A stretch of DNA of 64,000 nt from an uncultured Prevotella sp. (GTDB lineage: Bacteria > Bacteroidota > Bacteroidia > Bacteroidales > Bacteroidaceae): positions 54,112-118,111 of the forward strand of contig CALUEY010000033.1 in the NCBI GenBank assembly GCA_944319915.1, read 5' to 3'. The notes under the pieces are model-generated. The model saw only the letters and a program-made list of their open reading frames with translations. It was not told the origin of the DNA and did not search any database. Position 1 is the first letter of the stretch. The number at the start of each line of letters is the position of its first letter. The position numbers were made by a program, and so were the translations under genes. Below, piece by piece: positions 50,869 through 59,174 of the stretch.

Positions 50869-52860
50869 ATGGAAAATAAAGACAACGAAAGATTGCAGCT
50901 GCCCGAGAACGCCTTCCGGGAGCTGAAAGGCGGCGAGAAGTACGAGCCGCTGATGAGCCCCGCAGGGCGGCCTGCGGAAGTTAACGCCTGGTCCGTTACC
51001 TGGGGCGTGCTCATGGCCATGCTGTTCTCGGCCGCCGCCGCCTACCTGGGGCTGAAGGTGGGCCAGGTGTTCGAGGCCGCCATACCCATAGCCATCATAG
51101 CCGTGGGCGTGTCGGCGGCAGCCAAGCGCCCCGGCGCCCTGGGCGAGAACGTCATCATCCAGAGCATCGGGGCGTGCTCGGGCGCGGTGGTGTCGGGGGC
51201 CATCTTCACCCTGCCCGCCATCTACATACTGCAGGCCAAGTATCCCGAGGTGGGCGCGTCGTTCCTCAAGATATTCATAGCCTCGCTGCTGGGCGGCATC
51301 ATAGGCATACTGTTCCTCATACCCTTCCGCAAGTACTTCGTGAGCGACATGCACGGCAAGTACCCCTTCCCCGAGGCCACGGCCACCACGCAGGTGCTCG
51401 TGAGCGGCGCCGGCGGCGCCGGCCAGGCCAGGCCGCTGCTGCTGGCGGGCCTGGTGGGCGGGCTCTACGACTTCGCCGTGGCCACCTTCGGGCTGTGGAA
51501 CGAGAACTTCACCTCGCGCGTGGTGGGCGCCGGCGAGGCGCTGGCCGAGCGCGCCAAGCTCGTGTTCAAGGTGAACACCGGCGCCGCCGTGCTCGGCCTG
51601 GGCTACATCGTGGGCTTCAAGTATGCCCTCATCATCTGCCTCGGCTCGCTCGCCGTGTGGTGGCTGATAGTGCCGGGCATGGCCCTGCTGTTCCCAGCCG
51701 ACGTGCTCAACCAGTGGGACCCCTCGATAACCACCGCCGTGGGCGACATGAGCCCCGAGCAGATATTCACCTCCTACGGCAAGAGCATCGGCATAGGCGG
51801 CATAGCCATGGCCGGCATCATAGGCATAATAAAGTCGTGGGGCATAATAAAGGGGGCGGTGGCGCTGGCCGCGCGCGAGATGAAGGGAGGCAAGCAGGCC
51901 GCCCGCAGTGTGCCGCGCACCGAGCGCGACCTGCCCTTCAAGGTCATAGCCATAGGCTCCGCGGCCACCATCATCGCCATCTTCGTGTTCTTCTGGGCAG
52001 GCGTGATGGACGGCAACCTGCTCTTCGCCCTCGTGGGCGTGGCCCTCGTGGCCGTCATAGCCTTCCTCTTCACCACCGTGGCGGCCAACGCCATAGCCAT
52101 TGTGGGCAGCAACCCCGTGTCGGGCATGACGCTCATGACGCTCATCCTGGCCTCGGTGGTGATGGTGGCCGTGGGCCTCAAAGGCACGGCGGGCATGGTG
52201 GCAGCCCTCATCATGGGCGGCGTGGTGTGCACGGCGCTGGCCATGTCGGGCTGCTTCGTCACCGACCTCAAGATAGGCTACTGGCTCGGGGCCACGCCCC
52301 GCAAGCAGGAGTCGTGGAAGTTCCTCGGCACGCTGGTGTCGGCCGCCACCGTGGGCGGCGTGATGATGCTGCTCAACGAGACCTACGGCTTCACCACCGG
52401 GCAGCTCGCCGCGCCCCAGGCCAACGCCATGGCCGCCGTCATCGACCCCCTCATGAGCGGCGTGGGGGCGCCATGGCTGCTCTACGCCATTGGCGCCGCC
52501 ATAGCCATCGTGCTCACGCTCTGCGGAGTGCCGGCCCTGGCCTTCGCCCTGGGTATGTTCATACCCATGGAGCTCAACTTACCGCTGCTCGTGGGAGGCG
52601 CGCTCAACTGGTTCGTCACCTCGCGCACCACCGACGCCAAGGCCAACGCCGCCAGGGGCGAGCGGGGCAACCTCATAGCATCGGGGTTCATCGCCGGGGG
52701 CGCGCTCATGGGCGTGCTCAGCGCGCTGCTGCGCTTCTGCGGCGTTAGCTTCGACTACTCGGCGTGGTGGGCCAACCCCCTCTCGGAGGTGCTCGCGCTG
52801 GCTGCCTACGCCCTGCTCATAGTTTACTTCATACGCGCCACGAGGGTGAACCGCGCCTGA
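50869..52860 (+). CDS. OPT-family oligopeptide transporter
   Basis: 663-residue inner-membrane protein with about 14-16 helices, matching the bacterial OPT family of proton-coupled peptide (or metal-chelate) importers. Blocks: ENAFRELKGGEKYEPLMSP, TWGVLMAMLFSAAAAYLGLKVG cut at YLGLKVGQVFEAAIP, MHGKYPFPEATATTQVL, VAANAIAIVGSNPVSGMT, and FVTDLKIGYWLGATPRKQE. Complete length. It probably forms a unit with the GH28 gene 53 bases downstream. The 9-nt array immediately upstream is its most unusual feature. Confidence 0.93.
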   Translation: MENKDNERLQLPENAFRELKGGEKYEPLMSPAGRPAEVNAWSVTWGVLMAMLFSAAAAYLGLKVGQVFEAAIPIAIIAVGVSAAAKRPGALGENVIIQSIGACSGAVVSGAIFTLPAIYILQAKYPEVGASFLKIFIASLLGGIIGILFLIPFRKYFVSDMHGKYPFPEATATTQVLVSGAGGAGQARPLLLAGLVGGLYDFAVATFGLWNENFTSRVVGAGEALAERAKLVFKVNTGAAVLGLGYIVGFKYALIICLGSLAVWWLIVPGMALLFPADVLNQWDPSITTAVGDMSPEQIFTSYGKSIGIGGIAMAGIIGIIKSWGIIKGAVALAAREMKGGKQAARSVPRTERDLPFKVIAIGSAATIIAIFVFFWAGVMDGNLLFALVGVALVAVIAFLFTTVAANAIAIVGSNPVSGMTLMTLILASVVMVAVGLKGTAGMVAALIMGGVVCTALAMSGCFVTDLKIGYWLGATPRKQESWKFLGTLVSAATVGGVMMLLNETYGFTTGQLAAPQANAMAAVIDPLMSGVGAPWLLYAIGAAIAIVLTLCGVPALAFALGMFIPMELNLPLLVGGALNWFVTSRTTDAKANAARGERGNLIASGFIAGGALMGVLSALLRFCGVSFDYSAWWANPLSEVLALAAYALLIVYFIRATRVNRA

Positions 52861-52913
52861 CGCGCGACGCAACCCTCCGCGCCGCAAGCGCAAAACCATA
52901 AACCGCAACAGCC

Positions 52914-54248
52914 ATGAGACTCATGATTACCTCCTTGCTCTGCTGCCTCGCGCTGCAGCGGGCCGCCGCAAGGGACTTCAACATCGTGGACTACGGGGCC
53001 AAGCCCGACACCACACAGCTATCGACTCAGGCCCTGCAGCGCGCCATCGACGACTGCTCGGCCTCAGGCGGGGGCCGCGTGGTGGTGCCGGCAGGCGCGT
53101 TCAAGACGGGCACCATCGTGCTCAAGAGCAACGTTAACCTGCACCTGGAGCACGGGGCCACGCTCTACGGCAGCCGCAACCTGGCCGACTACCGCCGCCT
53201 CAAGCCCGCTTACCTGTCGCTGCGCACGCAGACAGAGACCATACAGCTCATATATGCCGACAGCGCCGAGAACATAGTCATCGACGGATACGGCACCATC
53301 GACGGCCGAGGCAGCGCATTCAAGAAGCTATCGTGGAACGACGAGGGCATCACGCGCCCACACCTGCTGCGCTTCATAGCCTGCCGCGACGTGACCGTGA
53401 AGGACGTGACGCTGCGCAACAGCGGGTGCTGGATGCAGCACTACCTGGCCTGCGACCGCCTCAGGATAAGCGGGATAAAGGTGTTCAACCGCAATAACTT
53501 CAACAACGACGCGCTCGACATCGACGGATGCCACGACGTGGTGGTAAGCGGCATGATTGCCGACAGCGACGACGACGCCATCACCCTCAAGAGCACATCG
53601 CCCCGCCTCTGCGAGAACGTGGCGATAACGGGGTGCGTGGTGAGCAGCCACTGCAACGCCATAAAGCTCGGCACCGAGACCAACGGGGGCTTCCGCAACA
53701 TAAGCATCAGCGGCATCGTGGTGAAGCCCTCGGCCAACCAGGCCACGCAGTTCTTCGGCAAGCCACGCGGGATATCGGCCATCTCGGTGGAGATGGTTGA
53801 CGGCGGCGTGCTCGAGAACGTATCCATAACCGACGTGGTGGTAGAAGGCACCGAGTCGCCCATATTCGTGCGCCTGGCCAACCGCGCCCGGGGATACTAC
53901 GAGGGGCAGCGCATCGACAGCGTGGGCAGCCTCAGGGGCGTCACGATAAGCAACGTGCGCGTGGCCGGCGCCGGGCCCACGGGCTGCTCGGTGACGGGCC
54001 TGCCGGGCCACCCCGTGCGCGACGTGGTGCTGCGCGACATCACCATCGAGCACGCCGGGGGCTGTCGCGAGGTGCCGCCCACGCCCGACGAGAAGCCTGC
54101 CGAATATCCCGAGGCCACCATGTGGGGCCTGCTGCCGGCCAAGGGCTTCTTCATCCGCCACGCCCGGGGAGTGGAGCTTGACAACGTAACCGTGCGCACC
54201 GCCGCTCCCGACGCCCGCCCGAAGGTGGTGAGGGTCGACGCCCGCTGA
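52914..54248 (+). CDS. Glycoside hydrolase family 28 (polygalacturonase-like)
   Basis: 444 residues with a signal peptide (MITSLLCCLALQRAAA). A right-handed beta-helix starts at FNIVDYGAKPDTTQLSTQAL. GH28 catalytic motifs are present in Bacteroidota form: NNDALDIDG (for NTD), DSDDDAITLKS (DD pair) and SSHCNAIKLGTET (GHG reads SHC, with His kept). The RIK motif is not obvious. It likely hydrolyses galacturonan or rhamnogalacturonan and may cooperate with the PL1 lyase at 40-43 kb. It is followed by a double hairpin and U-tract. Confidence 0.88.
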   Translation: MRLMITSLLCCLALQRAAARDFNIVDYGAKPDTTQLSTQALQRAIDDCSASGGGRVVVPAGAFKTGTIVLKSNVNLHLEHGATLYGSRNLADYRRLKPAYLSLRTQTETIQLIYADSAENIVIDGYGTIDGRGSAFKKLSWNDEGITRPHLLRFIACRDVTVKDVTLRNSGCWMQHYLACDRLRISGIKVFNRNNFNNDALDIDGCHDVVVSGMIADSDDDAITLKSTSPRLCENVAITGCVVSSHCNAIKLGTETNGGFRNISISGIVVKPSANQATQFFGKPRGISAISVEMVDGGVLENVSITDVVVEGTESPIFVRLANRARGYYEGQRIDSVGSLRGVTISNVRVAGAGPTGCSVTGLPGHPVRDVVLRDITIEHAGGCREVPPTPDEKPAEYPEATMWGLLPAKGFFIRHARGVELDNVTVRTAAPDARPKVVRVDAR

Positions 54249-54256
54249 CCTCAGCT

Positions 54257-54334
54257 CCGCCCCCGGCAGGCCGCCCAAAGGCCCTGCCGGGGGCGGCATC
54301 GTGCATTGCCGCGCTTGGCGCGGCAGCTTTTTTT
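54257..54334 (+). terminator. Double hairpin and intrinsic terminator after GH28
   Basis: A 14-bp stem (54257-54270 with 54283-54296), then GCCGCG-CTTGG-CGCGGC (54308-54324) followed by AGC and seven T. Confidence 0.85.
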
Positions 54335-54353
54335 ACTTACCAACGGATGAATT

Positions 54354-56201
54354 ATGAAACAGCGTTTTGCATGGCTCATTAAGCTATACCTATTGTTCCT
54401 GGCCGTCTTCATGGCGCAGAAGGTGGCCTTCATGTGGATCGACAAGCCCGCCGGGGCTGCCTACTCCGCCGCCCAGTGCCTCGGCGTGGTGGCCCACGGG
54501 CTGCTGCTCGACGTGCCTGTGGCGGGCTACCTCATAGCCCTGCCCCTGCTGGCCATGATGGCCTTGGCGTGGGCGGGGCGCCCGGTGAGGCTGCGCCGCT
54601 GGGCCACGCCCTACTTCGCCGTGGTGGCGCTGGCCGCCTCGCTGATGTTCGTGGCCGACCTCTCGCTCTACCCCTTCTGGCACTTCAAGCTCGACGCCAC
54701 CATATTCTATTACACCGACTCGCCCAAGGACGCCCTGGCCAGCGTGTCGGCGGGCTACGTGGCGCTGCGCCTGGCCCTCGTGCTGGCCTGCGCCGCGCTG
54801 ATGCTGTGGCTGCTCAGGGCCGCCACGCCGCGCCTGCTCGGCCCCATCAGGGGGCGGGGCCGCAGGGCTGGGGCCACGCTGCTGATGCTGGCCGCCGCCG
54901 CGCCGCTGGCCATCTCGATACGCGGCGGGCTGGGCGAGTCTACCGCCAACGTGGGCAAGGTGTACTTCTCGCCCGATGAGTACCTCAACCACGCGGCCAT
55001 CAACCCCTGCTTCAGCATGCTGGCCTCGCTCGGCAAGGCCGACGACTACGCCTCGGAGTTCGACTATTTCCCCGAGGACAAGCGGGCAAGGCTCTTCCGG
55101 GGGCTGTACGCCCCCACCGAGGCCGACACCGTGAGGCTGCTCCGCACGCGCCGCCCAAACGTGCTCGTGATAATCATGGAGGGCTTCGGCGGGCAGTTCG
55201 TCGAGGCCGTGAGCGGCCGCAAGGACATTGCCCCCAACTACAACCGCCTGGCGCGGGAGGGCATAATCTTCACCAACTGCTACTCCAACAGCTTCCGCAC
55301 CGACCGCGGCACGGTGTCGACGCTGAGCGGCTACCCCAGCTTCCCCACGCAGTCGGTGATGAAGCTGCCCATGAAGAGCCGCACGCTGCCGTGCCTGGCG
55401 GCCACGCTGGCAGGCCACGGCTACCATAGCAGCTTCCTCTACGGAGGCGACATAAACTTCACCAACATGCAGAGCTACCTGCGCACGGGCGGGTACTCCA
55501 CCATAGTGAGCGACGCCGACTTCAGCCGCGAGGAGCTGGCGGGCAACCCCTGGGGCGCGGGCGACGACGTAACCTTTGCCCGGCTGGAGAGCATGGTGGC
55601 CCGGCAGGATAGCGCCCCGTGGCACATCTGCTTCCTCACGCTGAGCAGCCACGAGCCGTGGACGGTGCCTTACAAGCGCCTCGACGACAAGGTGGCCAAC
55701 GCCTTTGCCTTCACCGACCACTGCCTGGGGCAGTTTGTGGAGCGCATCAGGAAGACGCCCGCCTGGCGCGACCTGCTCATAGTGTGCCTGCCCGACCACG
55801 GCTACCAGTTCCCCTCCGACATAACCCACGAGCAGCACAACCACAACTCCATGCTGTGGATAGGCGGGGCGGTGGCCGCCCACCGCGTGGTGCCCACGCT
55901 GATGAACCAGAGCGACATGGCCGCCACGCTGCTGGGGCAGCTCGGCATCCCCCACGCCGACTATGCGTTCAGCCGCGACGTGTTCAGCACGGCCTACAAG
56001 TACCCCTTCGCTTTCTTCACCTTCAAGGAGGGCTTCGGCTTTGCCGACAGCACCGGCCACACCGTCTACGACATCGTGGGCGACAAGGTGTCGGAGGACT
56101 CGGCCCGCAGCGGGCGCCCCGACGCCGCCGCCACGGCGCGCCGCCTGGAGCTGGGCAAGGCCATACTGCAGTCGTTCTACGACGACCTGGGCCGTCGCTG
56201 A
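54354..56201 (+). CDS. LTA-synthase-like sulfatase-fold membrane transferase
   Basis: 615 residues: five membrane segments within about 1-190, then an extracytoplasmic alkaline-phosphatase/sulfatase domain. Metal and nucleophile residues: IIMEGFGGQF (metal Glu), SFRTDRGTVSTLSGYPS (nucleophile Thr), LSSHEPW and CLPDHGYQFP. In Gram-negative Bacteroidota such proteins are annotated as LTA synthase family and probably move phosphoglycerol or phosphoethanolamine from phospholipid onto glycans or lipids rather than make teichoic acid. It is a single gene 20 bases after the GH28 terminator. Confidence 0.9.
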   Translation: MKQRFAWLIKLYLLFLAVFMAQKVAFMWIDKPAGAAYSAAQCLGVVAHGLLLDVPVAGYLIALPLLAMMALAWAGRPVRLRRWATPYFAVVALAASLMFVADLSLYPFWHFKLDATIFYYTDSPKDALASVSAGYVALRLALVLACAALMLWLLRAATPRLLGPIRGRGRRAGATLLMLAAAAPLAISIRGGLGESTANVGKVYFSPDEYLNHAAINPCFSMLASLGKADDYASEFDYFPEDKRARLFRGLYAPTEADTVRLLRTRRPNVLVIIMEGFGGQFVEAVSGRKDIAPNYNRLAREGIIFTNCYSNSFRTDRGTVSTLSGYPSFPTQSVMKLPMKSRTLPCLAATLAGHGYHSSFLYGGDINFTNMQSYLRTGGYSTIVSDADFSREELAGNPWGAGDDVTFARLESMVARQDSAPWHICFLTLSSHEPWTVPYKRLDDKVANAFAFTDHCLGQFVERIRKTPAWRDLLIVCLPDHGYQFPSDITHEQHNHNSMLWIGGAVAAHRVVPTLMNQSDMAATLLGQLGIPHADYAFSRDVFSTAYKYPFAFFTFKEGFGFADSTGHTVYDIVGDKVSEDSARSGRPDAAATARRLELGKAILQSFYDDLGRR

Positions 56202-56215
56202 GGCGGCCATTATAA

Positions 56216-56305
56216 GGCTTATAGGGCCTATTTGGCCTATTTGGCCTATTTGGCCTATTTGGCTTATAGGGTCTATAGGTCTTATAGGCCAGATAGGTCT
56301 TATAG
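56216..56305. repeat. 9-nt-period GGCCTATTT array, ten units (copy h)
   Basis: Ten 9-nt units, four of them identical GGCCTATTT in a row, beginning 15 bases after the sulfatase gene and ending next to the pckA terminator. Convergent spacer. Confidence 0.92.
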
Positions 56306-56315
56306 GTGCAATAAC

Positions 56316-56350
56316 CAAAAAGCCCGCGCGGCATCACGCCGGGCGGGCTT
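56316..56350 (-). terminator. pckA intrinsic terminator
   Basis: Stem AAGCCCGC / GCGGGCTT (56343-56350 with 56320-56327); on the minus strand it is followed by five T, 47 bases after the pckA stop. Confidence 0.75.
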
Positions 56351-56396
56351 CAAAAATTATGAACAAAAATCTTTTTGTTGGTTATTGCTTGCAGTC

Positions 56397-58010
56397 TTAT
56401 AGTTTCGGTCCTGCTGCAACGAGAGCCTTGCCGGCCTCGTTGTTCTCGTACTTGGCGAAGTTCTTGATGAACCGTGCTGCCAGGTCCTTGGCCTTCTCCT
56501 CCCACTGTGAGGCGTCGGCGTAGGTGTCGCGCGGGTCGAGGATGGCGGGGTCAACGCCCTCAAGCTGCGTGGGCACCACGAAGTTGAAGTAAGGTATGGT
56601 CTTCGTGGGGGCAGCGTCGATGGAGTGGTTCAGTATGGCGTCGATGATGCCGCGGGTGTCGCGTATGGATATGCGCTTGCCCGTGCCGTTCCAGCCGGTG
56701 TTCACCAGGTAAGCCTTGGCGCCGCTCTTCTCCATCTTCTTCACCAGCTCCTCGGCGTACTTTGTGGGGTGCAGCTCAAGGAAAGCCTGGCCGAAGCAAG
56801 CCGAGAACGTGGGCGTGGGCTCGGTGATGCCGCGCTCCGTTCCTGCGAGCTTGGCGGTGAAGCCGGAGAGGAAGTAGTACTTGGTCTGCTCCTTGTCGAG
56901 TATCGACACCGGTGGCAGCACCCCGAAGGCGTCGGCCGAGAGGAATATCACCTGCTTGGCTGCGGGGGCGTGGCTTACGGGCTTCACGATGTTGTTGATG
57001 TGGTAGATGGGGTACGACACGCGGGTGTTCTCGGTCGTGCTCTTGTCGGTGAAGTCTATCTTGCCCTCTGCGTCAACGGTGACGTTCTCGAGCAGGGCGT
57101 CGCGCTTGATGGCGTTGTAAATGTCGGGCTCCGACTCCTTGTCGAGGTTTATCACCTTGGCGTAGCATCCGCCCTCGAAGTTGAACACGCCGTTGTCGTC
57201 CCAGCCGTGCTCGTCGTCGCCGATGAGCAGGCGCTTCGGGTCGGTGGAGAGGGTTGTCTTGCCCGTTCCGGAGAGCCCGAAGAAGATGGCGGTGTTCTCG
57301 CCGTTCATGTCGCAGTTGGCCGAGCAGTGCATCGAGGCGATGCCCTTGAGCGGCAGGAAGTAGTTCATCATGGAGAACATGCCCTTCTTCATCTCGCCGC
57401 CGTACCAGGTGTTGATTATCACCTGCTCCTTCGAGGTGACGTTGAACACCACTGCGGTCTCCGAGTTGAGGCCCAGCTCCTTCCAGTTCTCCACCTTTGC
57501 CTTCGATGCGTTGTACACCACGAAGTCGGGCTCGAAGCTCTCCAGCTCCTCCTCGGTGGGGCGGATGAACATGTTCTTCACGAAGTGGGCCTGCCATGCC
57601 ACCTCCATGATGAAGCGCACGGCCATGCGGGTGTCCTTGTTGGCGCCGCAGAAGCCGTCGATTACGTACAGCTTCTTGCCCGAAAGCTCCTTCTGCGCGA
57701 TTTCCTTCACGGCTGCCCATGCCTCCTGCGAGGCGGGCTTGTTGTCGTTCTTATATTCGTCGGAAGTCCACCACACGGTGTCCTTGGAGTTCTCGTCCAT
57801 CACTATGAACTTGTCCTTGGGCGAGCGGCCGGTGTAGATGCCGGTCTTCACGTTAACGGCGCCAAGCTCGGTCACCTGGCCCTTGTCGTAGCCCGTGAGC
57901 CCGTCCTTGGTCTCCTCTTCAAACAATACTTCGTAGGAGGGGTTGTAGAGAACCTCGGTAGTTCCCGTGATTCCGTACTTTGTCAAAACTGACTTGTCAA
58001 ACTTTGCCAT
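56397..58010 (-). CDS. pckA: Phosphoenolpyruvate carboxykinase (ATP)
   Basis: 537 residues from the ATG at 58010 ([16 protein letters not shown]). Interconverts oxaloacetate and PEP with ATP/ADP; in fermentative Bacteroidota it usually runs toward CO2 fixation on the path to succinate. Landmarks: [32 protein letters not shown]-loop [33 protein letters not shown] cut at the DDEHGW metal site, and [13 protein letters not shown]. Codon choice is less extreme than its neighbours, as often seen for highly expressed genes. TATCTTTGC promoter upstream; own terminator. Confidence 0.97.
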   Translation of the reverse strand: MAKFDKSVLTKYGITGTTEVLYNPSYEVLFEEETKDGLTGYDKGQVTELGAVNVKTGIYTGRSPKDKFIVMDENSKDTVWWTSDEYKNDNKPASQEAWAAVKEIAQKELSGKKLYVIDGFCGANKDTRMAVRFIMEVAWQAHFVKNMFIRPTEEELESFEPDFVVYNASKAKVENWKELGLNSETAVVFNVTSKEQVIINTWYGGEMKKGMFSMMNYFLPLKGIASMHCSANCDMNGENTAIFFGLSGTGKTTLSTDPKRLLIGDDEHGWDDNGVFNFEGGCYAKVINLDKESEPDIYNAIKRDALLENVTVDAEGKIDFTDKSTTENTRVSYPIYHINNIVKPVSHAPAAKQVIFLSADAFGVLPPVSILDKEQTKYYFLSGFTAKLAGTERGITEPTPTFSACFGQAFLELHPTKYAEELVKKMEKSGAKAYLVNTGWNGTGKRISIRDTRGIIDAILNHSIDAAPTKTIPYFNFVVPTQLEGVDPAILDPRDTYADASQWEEKAKDLAARFIKNFAKYENNEAGKALVAAGPKL

Positions 58011-58069
58011 TTTACTCAGTGTATTTAGTTGTGGAATGTCCGTTTGGTTGCAGTGTTCCTGAATCGAGC

Positions 58070-58078
58070 GCAAAGATA
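58070..58078 (-). promoter_or_regulatory. pckA promoter -7 box
   Basis: TATCTTTGC on the minus strand, 59 bases before the ATG. Confidence 0.55.
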
Positions 58079-58216
58079 GCAAAAATCGGCCTCAAGGCAA
58101 AGCCCGCGCGCCCAAAAAAGGCCGGTGATAAGTCTTTTTAGGTTAAAGTATTGAAAAATCGGCAGTTGGCATCCGCTTTTGCAATTCCGGAATGGCAAAA
58201 ACATACGGATATTATT

Positions 58217-58225
58217 TACCTTTGC
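58217..58225 (+). promoter_or_regulatory. upp promoter -7 box
   Basis: TACCTTTGC, 83 bases before the ATG. The leader between contains GC-rich sequence and no recognised riboswitch. Confidence 0.5.
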
Positions 58226-58308
58226 AGGCGGATGGCGGCGCACCGCCGGGCAGCCGCGCGGCAGCCCCGGGCCGGGCGCCGCCCTTAACCTTGAGACACC
58301 TACACGGC

Positions 58309-58968
58309 ATGAATGTAATCAACCTGAGCGAGGCCGACTCGATAGTGGGCCTCTACCTGGCCGAGCTGCGCGACGCCCGGTACCAGCAGAACCGCCTCCT
58401 CTTCCGCAACAACATAGAGCGCGTGGGCATGATGGAGGCATACGAGATAAGCAAGACCATGGCCTACGAGAGCCGCCCGGTGCAGACGCCGCTGGCCGAG
58501 GCCACGGCGCGCGTGCCTGCCGGAGGGGTGGTGCTGGCCACCATCTTCCGCGCAGGGCTGCCCTTCCACCAGGGCTTCCTCGGCGTGTTCGACCACGCGG
58601 CCTGCGCCTTCGTGAGCGCCTACCGCGAGTACACCAACGAGGAGCACACCGAGGTGGGCATACACGTGGAGTACCTGGCCACGCCCAGCATAGAGGGCAA
58701 GACGCTCATCATAGCCGACCCCATGCTGGCCACGGGCCTGTCGATGGAGATGGCCTACAGGGCCTTCCTCACCCGGGGCGAGCCGAGCCACATCCACGTG
58801 GCCTGCGTGCTGGCCACGCCCGAGGGCATCGAGCACGTGGGGCGCACGCTGCCCGGGGAGAAGACCACCGTTTGGTGCGCCGCCATCGACCCCGTGCTCA
58901 ACGAGCACAAGTACATTGTGCCGGGGCTGGGCGACGCCGGCGACCTTTGCTACGGCGACAAGCTGTAG
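58309..58968 (+). CDS. upp: Uracil phosphoribosyltransferase
   Basis: 219 residues from the ATG at 58309 (MNVINLSEADSIVGLYLAEL). Salvages uracil with PRPP to UMP. The PRPP loop reads LIIADPMLATGLSMEMA (commonly ATGGSA), and the uracil-binding end reads GLGDAGDLCYGDKL (commonly GDAGDR). Other blocks: VVLATIFRAGLPFHQGFL and EKTTVWCAAIDPVLNEHKYI. The two substitutions fit the divergent Bacteroidota Upp branch. A longer in-frame extension to 58192 includes the promoter and is rejected as start. Confidence 0.92.
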   Translation: MNVINLSEADSIVGLYLAELRDARYQQNRLLFRNNIERVGMMEAYEISKTMAYESRPVQTPLAEATARVPAGGVVLATIFRAGLPFHQGFLGVFDHAACAFVSAYREYTNEEHTEVGIHVEYLATPSIEGKTLIIADPMLATGLSMEMAYRAFLTRGEPSHIHVACVLATPEGIEHVGRTLPGEKTTVWCAAIDPVLNEHKYIVPGLGDAGDLCYGDKL

Positions 58969-58979
58969 CCCCGCGCCGC

Positions 58980-59174
58980 CCTTGTTGTAAAGATGTTTCG
59001 CGGCTTGGCGCCGCCTGCGCAACCCCCTGGCCGCCAGCGGGTTGCGCAGGCGGCCGTTTTGCGTTGCCAAACGGCCTGCCTGGGGATGCAGAACGGCCCG
59101 TTCCGCCGTGCGGAACGGGCCGTCCTGCGCCGGCTTTCCTGCCATTGGGGCTTGCCGGGCGTGGGTTTTGTAAA
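58980..59174. repeat. Degenerate ~22-nt GC-rich array (copy C)
   Basis: Bounded by TGTAAAGATGTTTC and GTTTTGTAAATT. Contains CTGGCCGCCAGCGGGTTG and four units such as AAACGGCCTGCC, AACGGCCCGTTCC and AACGGGCCGTCC at 22-23 nt spacing. It fills the convergent upp-ispG spacer and ends at the ispG stop. Confidence 0.65.

Noticed and set aside
50869-50890. Shine-Dalgarno sites as start-codon evidence
   Set aside because: Most starts here lack a recognisable SD sequence, as is normal in Bacteroidota, so starts were chosen from family N-termini and overlaps.
8899-56201. A polysaccharide utilisation locus built from GH115, PL1, GH95 and GH28
   Set aside because: The genes are far apart, on different strands, interspersed with housekeeping genes, and no susC/susD pair is present. 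The lone TonB receptor lacks SusC features.
58192-58308. N-terminal extension of upp to 58192
   Set aside because: The extension includes the promoter box, is low-complexity, and is not part of the Upp family.
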